DNA of 64,000 nucleotides. Origin: Ciborinia camelliae. Lineage: Eukaryota > Ascomycota > Leotiomycetes > Helotiales > Sclerotiniaceae. The DNA lies in assembly GCA_025890175.1 (NCBI GenBank), contig JANPYM010000010.1, forward strand, positions 2,253,115-2,317,114. Direction: 5' to 3'. Positions 13,741 through 25,330 of this stretch are shown here, in pieces. Every line of letters begins with the position of its first letter. Positions within the stretch are counted from its first letter, which is position 1. The position numbers and the translations under genes are program-made. Below the pieces are notes generated by a model that did no database searches, was not told the origin of the DNA, and saw only the letters and a program-made list of their open reading frames with translations.

Positions 13741-16131
13741 AAAATTATAAAAATAATTAATTTTTTTAAAAATATAATATAATATTTAATTTTATTATAT
13801 TTAAAATATTAAATTTTTTAATTCTTTTTTAAAATTTAATTAATTATTATTTATTATTTCTAAAATTTATATATTTTATCTATTTTCATTAATTTTTTTA
13901 ATTCTTTTTTTTTATTTTTTTATTTTTTTTAATCTTTTCAATTCTCTTTTAATTTGTTTTATTTTTTTATTTATTATTTATAAAAATTAAAAGATTTATA
14001 TTTTTTTATATTTTCATTTTTTATTTTTAATTCTTTTAATTTTCTTTTAATTATTTAATTTATTTTAATTTTTTAATTTCTTTTAATTTTTTAATCTATT
14101 TTAATTTTTTAAATTTTTTTAATTATTAATTGATATTTTCAACATTTATATATTTATATTTATTTTTACATTTTTTTATTAATTTATTTAATTATTTTTT
14201 AATTTTTTATTTATTTCTTATAATTATTTTTTTATTCTTTTATTTTTATTTTTATATTTTATATTTTATTATTTTTATTATTTTCTTATAATTATTTTTT
14301 TATTCTTTTCTTTTTATTTTTATATTTTATATTTTATTATTTTTATTATTTTTTTTATTAATCTTTTTCTTAATCTTTTTATTAATTTCTTCATTAATCT
14401 TTTTATAAATTTATTCATTAACTATTTTATTAATTTTTTTATTAAATCTTTTATTAATCTTTTTTACCAAATCTTTTTATTTATTCTTTTTATTTATTAT
14501 TTTTATTTATTATTTTTATTAATACTTTTTTTTATTAATTATTATTTTTAAAATTTATATAATCTTTCTTCTTTTTTAATTCTTTTTTTTTAATTCTTTT
14601 TTTTAATTTTTTAACTTTTTTAATTATTAAAATATTAAATCTTTTAATTTCTATTCAAAATTTAATTAATTATTAATTATTCTTTTTATTTTTCTAATTC
14701 TTTTTTATTTTTTATTTTACTTTTCTATTTCTTTTTCTATTTTAATTTCTTTTAATCTTTTTTTATTTTTTTAATCTTTTTATTATTAATTATTATTTCT
14801 AAATTTTATATAAATAATATTCTTTTATATTTTTACTTTTTATTTTCATTTTTTATTTTTTTTATTTTTTTAATTCTTTTTTTTTTTTTTTTAATTTTTT
14901 TTTTTTAATTTTATATTTTTTTAAATTTCTTTTTCTATTTTTTTTTCATTTTTTTAATCATTTAAATTTTCTTTTAATTCTTTTTATTTTTTTATTTATT
15001 ATTTATCAAAATTATATAATTTATATTTTCTTTTATTTTTATTTTTTATATTTTTACTTTTTTTTTAACTTTTTTTATTTTCTTTTTTAATTCTTTTAAC
15101 TTTTTTATAAATTTCATTTTTTTTTTTTCATTTTCTTTAATTAATATTTTTAAAATTTATACATTTATATATTTTTTTAATTCTTTTATTAATTCATTTA
15201 ATTATCTTTTAACTTTATTCTTTATTTTTTTTATTCTTATTTTTTTCTTTTATTTTTTCTTTATTAATTGTTTTTATTAATTTCTTTTTTTAATTCTTTT
15301 TATTAATATTTTTATTAATTCTTTTATTTTAATTTTTAATAAAATCTATTATTTATTTATTATTTATTATTATTCTTTTATCAATTATTATTTTTAAAAT
15401 TTCTATAACTTTTCTTTTATTTCAACTTTTAATTTATTCTTTCTTTTAATTTATTCTATTTTTTAATTATTCTTTTTAATCTTTTTCTTTTATAATTTAT
15501 TTTATATTTCTTTTTATATCTTTTTTAATTATTAATTCTTTTAATTCTTTTAATTCTTTTAATTCTTTTAATTCTTTTAATTCTTTTAATTCTTTTAATT
15601 CTTTTAATTCTTTTTTAATTTTTATTTTTTAACTTTATTACTTTTTACCTTCTTTTATTTATTTTATCTATTTTATTTATTTTATTTATTTTATTTATTT
15701 TATTTATTTTATTTATTTTATTTTTTTTATTTATTTTTTTTATTTTTTTTATTTTATTTTCTTTATTTATTTTATTTATTTTATTTATTTTATTTATTTT
15801 ATTTATTTTATTTATTTTATTTATTTTATTTATTTTATTTATTTTATTTATTTTATTTATTTTATTTATTTTATTTATTTTATTTATTTATTTTATTTAT
15901 TTTATTTATTTTATTTATTTTATTTATTTTATTTATTTTATTTATTTTATTTATTTTATTTATTTTATTTATTTTATTTATTTTATTTATTTTATTTATT
16001 TTATTTATTTTATTTATTTTATTTATTTTATTTATTTTATTTATTTTATTTATTTTATTTATTTTATTTATTTTATTTATTTTATTTATTTTATTTATTT
16101 TATTTATTTTATTTATTTTATTTATTTTATA
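13741..16131. other. Near-guanine-free tract on the + strand
   Basis: I count only four G residues on the + strand in about 2.4 kb, although C is frequent. The tract is a T/C/A-rich mixture built of short motifs such as ATTCTTTTA and passes into a 9-bp satellite. RIP acts on both strands, so it does not explain this one-sided loss of G; slippage-driven expansion of a pyrimidine-rich microsatellite is likelier. Confidence 0.85.
15652..16131. repeat. 9-bp tandem repeat (TTTTATTTA)n
   Basis: Long array of a 9-mer, interrupted at about 15,720-15,770 and then nearly perfect to 16,131. The reverse strand reads as an open (Lys-Ile-Asn)n frame, which is a by-product of the repeat and not a gene. Confidence 0.95.
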
Positions 16132-16132
16132 T

Positions 16133-16215
16133 GTTCGTAGGGTTCGTAGGGTTTCGTAGGGTTCGTAGAATTTGTAGGATTTATAGGTTCGTAGGTTCGT
16201 AGGTTCGTAGATCGT
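16133..16215. repeat. Tandem TTCGTAGG-type 8-10-bp repeats
   Basis: Eight or so imperfect copies of GTTCGTAGG directly after the 9-bp AT satellite. The unit length is about the same, but the sequence is GC-containing and unrelated by simple transitions. Confidence 0.85.
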
Positions 16216-16549
16216 AAAATCATTTATAGCTTTCAAACCATATATCGTACAATTAATTTAATTAGATCGTTAGATAGATTCGAAGATTCTTTTCAATATT
16301 TTATATCTCGATTTTATTTTATTTATTGTTAAAAGAAGTATATTAATTTCAAAGAACTTTCAAAGAGCTACACGTGATTTTTCAGAATAGTGTTCCAACA
16401 TCGTGCACGATCCACTGCAGTTTAAGAGTGTTTTATAATATAATATGTTAGATATTATAAATATATTTATATAATATATAAATAAATCTAACAAATATTA
16501 TAATTTAATATTTAAAAATTTAATAAGATACTTTTATTTAATAATTGAA

Positions 16550-17381
16550 TGTTGGTTCGGTTACTCGGTGATAAGTAACTATTGATCAATAGCATGTAGT
16601 AAATAAGTTGTATATTGTAAGGCATATCAGAATCGGGTACGAAGTACGCGATCCTTATATGCACCCGCTACGCGGGCGGTGCGGCCGCACGCGGCCGGCG
16701 CCGCCGCTAGCGGAGTCACGTGACCTCCGGTCACGTGCCCCAAATCGCGACATTGAATAATATTTATATTTCGAATTACAGGATATTTATTAAAAAACAA
16801 TGATAATTTATACAAACACAAATTAAATAAATAATAAAATTAATAAAAAAAATATTTTTAAAAAAATTGTAATGTTTTATAAAAAACTAATATTATAAAT
16901 ATTAAAAAAATAATATTCTATATTAATTTTAACAATAAAATCAAAATATATTATAATAATAATATTTGTAAAACAAAATCAATAAATAATTCAAATATTT
17001 AAAAATTTGAAAATATTTGAATATATTGAAAATAATAAAATATTACAATTATTTAAAAATAATATTAAAATAATTATATTAATTAAAAATCCTTATTTTT
17101 ATAAAAAATTAAAATATATCAATATTTATTATTATTATATTTATAATTTAATTAAATAAAAAAAATTGAAAATAATTTATATACTAACGAAAAATATAAT
17201 AACAAATAATCTAATCAAATTATTAAAAAAATTATTTTTGAAAAATTTAAAAATTAATTAGAAATAATTAAAAAAAAGAAATAAAAAAATTAGAATATAC
17301 TTTATAAAAAAATATTGAAAAATTAGATTATATAATTTTCAATCACATAATCAAAAATTACATAATAAGCTATACTATATA
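16550..17381 (+). mobile_element. Element X, left part (interrupted copy)
   Basis: Starts TGTTGGT. It shares ordered blocks with the copy at 50,457: TGTTGGT, a CTTATATGC-CCCGCT segment (16,654-16,670 here), CACGTGAC/TCACGTGC, and ATCGCGACA. Its last ~60 bp (17,320-17,381) align without gaps to 51,040-51,100, with mostly C/T and G/A differences. Here X is cut by the 207-bp-LTR element and resumes at 31,133. The GC-rich block at 16,640-16,750 escaped mutation. The family is not identified; TGTTGG start and a TATATAAG box in the other copy suggest an LTR-type sequence. Confidence 0.7.
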
Positions 17382-17588
17382 TGTTGGAATCACTATGGGC
17401 GATGGAAAAATAAATATATTATAGTATATAATATATTTAGTTCGAAGCTTCAAAAACTATATTACAAATCAATTATATATGCTTATTAGCGTATATTAGC
17501 GCCGTAACGCGGGGGTGCCGTTAGCGATATGTTGCAACTATATACAACGTATATATAAATATATTATAAATATATAATTTATTTAATA
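17382..17588. repeat. Left LTR of element Y
   Basis: 207 bp, starting TGTTGGAATCAC. The first half keeps its G and C, the second half is mutated (ends TTTAATA for TCCAACA). Confidence 0.85.
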
Positions 17589-17959
17589 TTTATAATTATT
17601 TAAAATATTATTTAATTGTATAATATATTTTATATAAAATTATATAATTATTTATAATTTTATAAAAAAAATATTATTTTTTTATATTATTTTTTTTTGA
17701 TATTATATTAATTTTTTTATTTGTAATATTTAATTTATTTTATAATTTTTATATTAATAATATTATGTTTAATTAGTTTTTTTAGTATATTATATAATTT
17801 AGATTTAATTATTGTATTAGTTGGATTTGAATTTTTATTGATTTATTTGATTTTAACGATTTTATAATATTTATAAAATTAATAAAATGTTATAATATCG
17901 ATTATTAATTTTTTTTTTTAAATTGTATTTAATTTTGTAAAATAATCTCTAACATATAT

Positions 17960-18310
17960 ATTTTAAAACACCTTATTAATTATGCGAAACCGATGCTGAT
18001 TAGGTGGTTCAAAAATATATAAGATCTATACGGAAATATTATTGTTAAAATAAAAATAAAAAGTTTGCAAATATATAAAAAAAATAAAAACTAATATATA
18101 AATCTAAATATAAATATAATATAATATTTTATTAATTGTAAATTTTCTAATTATTTAATTTTTATATTTATATAATATATAATTATTAAATAATTAGTTT
18201 TTAATAATTTTTGAAATATTTTTTTTGTATTTAATAATATTGAAAATCAAAAAGTTTTCAAAATTTGGTACAGGTTTGATGCTAATTGGTTAAACAATAT
18301 TTTGTAAACT
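17960..18310. repeat. Repeat with GATGCTGATTAGGTGGTT-type units, left copy
   Basis: 17,968-18,016 (CACCTTATTAATTATGCG and the following bases) matches 25,095-25,145 with C/T and G/A differences. A similar unit, GATGCTAATTGG, recurs at about 18,279. The two copies lie on either side of the Helitron relic and could mark the ends of a nested element. Confidence 0.55.
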
Positions 18311-19920
18311 TAATTTTATTTTATTATTTTTTTATTTTCTTTTTTTTTTTTTAATTTTAAATTAAAGAATTTATATTTTTAATTTTATATTATAACTTTA
18401 AAATAAAAAATCTATAATATACAATATATAAACAAATATATTTTTTGTATTTTAATATAATAAATATAAATAAAAAAATGTAAATTTATTGTTTTCATAA
18501 TATATTTATATTTATTTTGTAATTATTTTTATATATTTTTATTGTTTTTTTATATATTTTAATTAATTTTTTATTTTTATTATATATATTGTATAATTAT
18601 AAATATTAATATTATCAATTCAAATAATTAAATTGATTCTAATTCTAATAATAAATCTTTTTTTATTTAATATCAAATATATAAAAGGTTTTATAAATAT
18701 ATTTTTTTTTTAAATTTTTTAATAATAAAAAAATAAAACAATTAAAGATTTGTTAAAAATACTGAGATAAATTAAAAAAATATTGTAAATAATAATTAAA
18801 GATTCGAAATTATAAAAATCGATTAATAAAATATCAAGATAAATAATTAGACAAATTGGATTTTATACCATTACATTTATTATTATTACCATTATCAACT
18901 ATATTACTATTATTATTAATTTAATTTAACGATTTATTTGAACTTTCTATAAGATAGTAATGCAAAGACTTAATAACCAATGTTAATATACTAATAATTA
19001 TAGCAAAAAGACATCAAGACCATCAATTACGGATAATATATATTCGAAAAATATTATTTATATAAATAAATGTTTATAATATTAATTTCTTTTTTATATA
19101 TATATTTAAATTTATAAATATGTTATGTAAATGATATAATATTTTGCATTTCGAATTTAAAACGATAAAAGTTAAAATTAGGTTGGTTACCCGAAAAACT
19201 TATAATATTAAATATTATATTAATAGGAATATTGATTTTATATTCCCGAAAATATTTAATTTAATAATAAAATTATAAATGATTTAGGATTTATAGAGTA
19301 AAAAGTTTAAAAAGAATATTAAAAGATACAATAATATATTTGCTTTTATATTATTTAAATATAATAAAAATTAAAAATTAAATTATATCAAAAATAATTA
19401 ATTCATTTTTATTATATATGACTGTTACTATTATTATTAAAATTTAATTGTTGAATTTTCTAACAAGAAATCCATTTTTAATTAGTTATTCTTTTATGAT
19501 CCTGTATATGCAATTAATATTTGAATGGATATAACAATATATATTAGCTTTAATTGTATTATTATAATAAAAATTGATATATTAATTCGAAATTTTAATT
19601 TATATATTGTATTATATAAATATGTAAAGAAAATAATAACGTAATAATATTAATTAAATAACAAAAAGTTTAAAATAGTCTTTAATTTTAGATTACAATT
19701 AATCGTTAAAAAATAGAATAAAAAATATTAAGATAGATATAATCTATTTATAGTACCGAAAATCGCTTTTATTATTTTTAATAAAAAAAATAATAAAAAA
19801 TTAAAAAGCCTTTAAAATATTGTTTTTGATATTCATTAATATAATAAAGAAAAAAAAAAATTTTTTTTCAATTATTTATATATTATATATATATTATATT
19901 TATTATATATTCTTTTTTAT

Positions 19921-22900
19921 TATATTATTTTATTTTTAATAAATAAACCGGATTGGAATTTTAGTTTGAAATTAAATTTTATTAATAATTCGAATCAAAT
20001 CCGAATTAATATAATTTAATAATAATAGTATTGTTAAATAATCTTTATTCGTTATAATATAATAATTAATAATAATTAAGTTATAATTATTAATATCAAA
20101 CTTTTTAATTTTTTTTTTTATACAAATTTTTTATTTTAATAATTTTTGATAAATTTTTATATTTTTATTAAAAAATTTCGATTAATATATATTAAAAATA
20201 ATTAAGATAAATTAAGATTTAATATTTATTATAACTTAATAAATATTTTTAAAATTAAAGATATAAATATTAATACTTTTAAAAAATAAATTATATTATT
20301 TTTTTTTTATTTTGAAGATAAACAATTTATATAATAAACTTATTAAAATATTATGGTGATAATATAGAAGATTAATAAATCTTTATTTTTTATTATATTT
20401 ATATATAATATCAATTAATTTAAGATTTAAGATTAATTATTATTTAAATAAACGATTATAGATCAGCTTAATATTATTATATGAGTATTTTGATAAAAAG
20501 TTAAAGTTATAATTAAAAATATTAAAGATTTAAATAATCTTTTTGATAAATATATTAATTATATTATAATTATTAAATATTAGAAATAAGACTTTTTATA
20601 TATATATTTATTTTTTAATATACAATAATACAAATATTTATATAATAAACTAAAATTGATAAATAAAATAATTTTAATTAAACTTTTATTTCTAAAATTA
20701 GATTTTATTAATAAATTAATTAAATTAATTAAAAAGTATATAATTTATAATTTTTATAAATATTATAATCCAATAACAATATATATATTTAATAAAGATG
20801 GTGTTATAGTATTTATATATTTTAAAAAGTTTTTTAAATTTTTTTAAAAAAATATTTTTATATTGAACAATAATGATATATATTTACAATATTATTATTA
20901 AATTAAATTATTATAAAAAATCAGAAAACTACAAATATATATTAATAAAAAAATAAAATTAAATAATAATTAAGTAATATTATATAATTTATATTTTTTT
21001 ATAAAATATAAAGCCTATATTAATATTAAAATATATATTACAATTTTAATTATTAAATATATTTACAAATATATTTTTAAAAGTATAAATAGAGTTACCT
21101 TAAATATTAATAATTTATTAGCGAATAATAAGATTTATTAATATATCTTCGGCTAATATATTAGTATTATTGAAATATATTAATAGTTAATAAAATATAA
21201 TATATATTAATGTTATTTATTTGTAATTAAATTGGTAGTTTATAAAAAAAAATAGTAAATAATTTATTTCGGAAATCTAATTGCTAATAAGTTAATTATA
21301 AGGATAAAAATTAATCATATTATATTATTAAAATAATTTTGATATAACAAGAATAATTTATATTATAAAGGAAGAATATATATGATTAGTAATATAGAAG
21401 AAAAAGTGTAAATCAATTTTTCTAATATTTTATATTTAGATTTTTTTAAATTTATTATTTAAAATATTTTTAATAAAATTTAAAAATTAAAAAAAATAAA
21501 AAAGAATATTTTATTAATCAATTAATTATTAAAAACGATTAGTTATATGTATTATATAAATATATTTTTCGATGAAAAATATTATTTTTAATATTTTTTT
21601 ATTATATTATTTAGGGTTATGTATTATAAAGATTTGTATATATATAATAATATTAAATATTTTATATTTTGAGAAAATTATATTGTGTATAATATTACAA
21701 ATAACGATCAAAAATAAATAAATGTTTTTAATAAAATAAAAGATTTTTAATTAACAAATTAATTAAAAAAAATATTTATTTTAATTTTTAAAAATAAGTT
21801 TATTTTGAATTTATTAAATATTTAAATTAAATTTAAAACAGATTTTATTGATTTAAATTTAATTCGAAATATAGTTAAACGAAAAATATAATTCCTATTA
21901 AATTTAATAAATTCTACAAAAAACTATATTTTATATTTAATATAAATAAATTTAATAAAAAATAATTTAATTATAATTTTGAAAGATAATAATTTTTTAA
22001 TATTTTAATATAATTAAGGCAATTATACAAAAAATAATAATATATATATATTTAAAAAAAAACTTTAAAAATTTAATATTTTTTTTTTAATATTAAATAT
22101 AAATTAATATTAAATGTATAACATAATTATTAATATTATTAAAGAAAATCTTATTATAATATATTTTTATTTTTAAGGGCTAGGAGGGTATAGTAAAATT
22201 TATTTATATATTATATTATATTATTATTATTATAATAAAGGTATATTGGTTTTTTGTATTATTTTTATAAGAATCGCGATTTTTTTATTACTTGGAGGTA
22301 ATATTTCTTATTTATGTTTTGGAATTTCTATTAATTTTTCATCAAATTCGATTAATAATATTAAGAAATAAAGTATTATAGTATAAATGTTATTGAAATG
22401 CTTATTAATTATTTGGAATAAAATTATAATATAACATAAAAAATATTTTGAATTAATATATAAATTATTTTGTAATTTTATTAATCTTTTATAATAAAAT
22501 TTTAATATATTTTTAATAAATAAAAAACTAATTATTTTTAATAGGGATTTTGTTTAAACTTTGTTTATTATTTTCAAAAAATTCAAGTATAATATTATTA
22601 ATATATTTATTCGAAATAATTGGATATAGTCTTTATTTTGAAAAATTAATTTATATATAAATATAAAAATAAATAATATAAATCAAAATAAATAAATGGA
22701 TAAAATTATTTAATTCAAAAATTAAATATCAAAATTAATATATAATAATAATAATATTAACTATTGCTATTTTTCGGATTATATTTAGAAACTATATATT
22801 ATTAATATTTTTATTAATAAAATTTTTTTTAAAAATATATTTATTATAAATTTATATAAATATAATAACTTTTTTTATAAAAATTAATATATTATTATAA

Positions 22901-23390
22901 TTAAAAATATTATAATTATTGAAATTAATAAATTGATTATCAATTAATTATTGGGGAAATACAAGATTTTATTATTATATAATATTTAAAAAAATAAAAA
23001 GAAAATTAATAAAAAAAATAAATAATATTAATTTATAAAGAATTTGCAAATTATAAATTTATTTAAATTTTCGTCTATAATATTAAAAATCAAAATAAAT
23101 ATATTTATAATATATTTGCAAAATATTTAACTAAAAACAAAGTTGTATAATAATTTTAAAATAATAATAACAAATATCAAAATATATATTTTAAAAATTA
23201 TATTATTAAAAAACGATTTTTATAATATTATAAAATATATTTTATATATAAATTTATAAAATTAAACTAAAAAATTATTATTTATATTTAATTACAAACA
23301 ATTTTTATTAAAATTATATTTTACAATAATTATAAATAAATTTTAAAACTAAAAATTTAAATATATTAATATAAATTTAAAAAATTTATA
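19921..23390 (+). pseudogene. RIP-degraded Helitron Rep-helicase (rolling-circle transposase)
   Basis: A single frame reads Helitron protein blocks in order without frameshift at least from 20,341 to 23,160. Rep motif 1 'FITFTxNPNWPEI' is FFIIFIYNIN*FKI (20,386-20,427). The HUH motif 'QKR.LPHIH' is *K*DFLYIY (20,581-20,607). A Cys/His-rich stretch with 'YNP' and 'YPKPF' follows (20,656-20,847). The two-tyrosine motif KYIYKYIFK is intact (21,055-21,081). Helicase Walker A 'GPGGxGKT' is GLGGYSKI (22,177-22,200). 'IIWDEA' is IIWNKI (22,408-22,425). 'FGGDFRQTLPII' is FNRDFV*TLFII (22,537-22,572). The 'PIIYLRN...LCNGTR' block is at 23,101-23,160. Most substitutions match C->T or G->A. Ends are approximate; TC/CTAG termini were not found. 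Confidence 0.88.
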
Positions 23391-23929
23391 CTTTAATTAT
23401 AATTAATTTTATATTACAATAATACAAAATAAAGATTTATAATATCTTTATATATTATTATTTTTAAATAATAAAAAAAAACTAAATAAAATAAATAATA
23501 TTATATAACTAAAAATATTAAAAAATATTAATAATTAATAATATATTTAAATAAATTTTTTAAAAAAGTTTTTCAATATATATTATATTTTTTTTTTATA
23601 TCTTTAAATCAAATTATCTATTTATATAATTAATTATTAAAAAGTTTTTATATAATTTAAAAAAAAAAAGCAATTATAATTCAAATAACAAATATATAAC
23701 TTACTCCTTATACTTTTTTTTTTCTTTTTCTTTTTTTCCAATTTTTATTCATTTCTTAATTCATTTCAATCATATACTATAATATCATCATTATCAAAAC
23801 CTTACTTTATACCAAAATAACAAATCAATATATATATATTCAAAACCTTTCTTTTATTTTTATTAAATGTACTTAATAAAAAATTATCATTATCTTTTTT
23901 ATTTTTATTATTAATATTAATATTAATAT

Positions 23930-24005
23930 TGCTATTATTTTTGTTCCTATTTTTGTTTTTGTTACCCCACCTCGCCGTTACTATCCTATCGCTTTTTGCC
24001 ATCTT
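23930..24005. other. Small less-mutated island
   Basis: A short stretch with normal C content, CACCTCGCCGTTACTATCC (about 23,968-23,986) and neighbours. The - strand opens an ATG frame at 24,002 (MAKSDRIVTARWGNKNK, then Asn/Lys-rich low complexity). No family recognised; probably not a gene. Confidence 0.4.
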
Positions 24006-25084
24006 ATACTTATCAATCTTATTAATAAAAAAAATAATATTATTTATTTTATTATTAATAATAATAATAATAATAATAATATATTTATTAAAATTTAATT
24101 TTTTTTAATTTTATAGAATTATATTATTTTTAATACTTTATAAAAAAACATTAAATCTTTTATATTTGTTTAAAAAAAAAATATATTAAATAGATTTATA
24201 ATTAATTAATTATTATTTTTTAATTAATAATTTATAATATATTAAAATTTAATAAAAATTTTATATTATTAAATATTAAAATAATTTTAAATTATTTTTA
24301 ATTTTTTTTCGATAAAATTAGTTTATATTATAATTTTTCAAAAATAATTATTAAAATTTAAAATTCTTTTTTAAAATAATTTTCAAATTAAAAATATAAT
24401 TAATATTATTATAAAATATATTTGATTAAAAAAATTTGTAATATATATTTGTGGATATATTTAAATCTATTATATAAATCAAAATTATCTCGATTATTTA
24501 TTTTTATTTTATACTCCTAATAAAATACAAAAACTATAATATAAATATATCACAAATAAAACAAATTTGCAAATTAAATATATTATATTAATTCAAAAAC
24601 ATTTTAAAAATTTTTTTTTTATAATTATTTAATATATATAACAAATTTATATATAATATATAAAACAAAAAATAAAAAAATTTATACAAATAAAATAATT
24701 TAAAATAAATTATTATTAAATATTAATATTAATAATAATATACATAATTATTAAATATAATTAATATATATTATTCGAATAACAAAACAAAATATAATAA
24801 AATATTTAATGTTTCAAATAATATATAATCCAAAATATAATATTTTTAATAATATATAATCCAAAATATAATATCCTTAATAATATAATATTCTATAAAA
24901 AATAAAATAATATAATTTAAAATATAATACTTTTAATAATATAATATCCCATAAAAAACAAAATAATATATAAATATTTAATATAATACCCCTAATAATA
25001 TAATATTTTACAAAAAACAAAATAGTAAATATTTAATTATATCTATACTAAATATATTTAATAATATTAATATATATTTTATAA

Positions 25085-25330
25085 ATTTATATCAAAAACA
25101 TCTTATTAATTATACAAAACCAATATTAATTAAATAATTTAAATTACAAATACTAATTGAATAATTTAAATTATAAATATTAATTAAATTGTTTAAATTT
25201 AAAGCTTTATAAATTGTATAATACAAACTACAAAAAAAATTGTAAAGGGCCATAGCCAATAATAATAGCCAAGCCTATGACGAAGATTATTATTATTAAT
25301 TAGCCCAAGCGGCCGTACTCAAAGCTCGTT
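25085..25330. repeat. Repeat units, right copy, plus a GC-bearing island
   Basis: 25,095-25,145 matches 17,968-18,016 with transition differences. A 26-27-bp unit (AATATTAATTAAATAATTTA and variants) then repeats about three times to 25,200. 25,250-25,330 is a less mutated island (AGCCCAAGCGGCCGTACTC) of unknown origin. Confidence 0.55.

Noticed and set aside
12287..16215. CRISPR array
   Set aside because: The repeats are direct tandem satellites or a single duplication without unique spacers, in a eukaryotic context.
15880..16236. 118-codon - strand frame of repeated Lys-Ile-Asn
   Set aside because: Pure translation of the 9-bp AT satellite; no gene.
20656..20847. 63-codon ORF as an independent gene
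   Set aside because: It is in frame with the Helitron relic and reads as its Cys/His-rich segment; it starts at a non-ATG codon.
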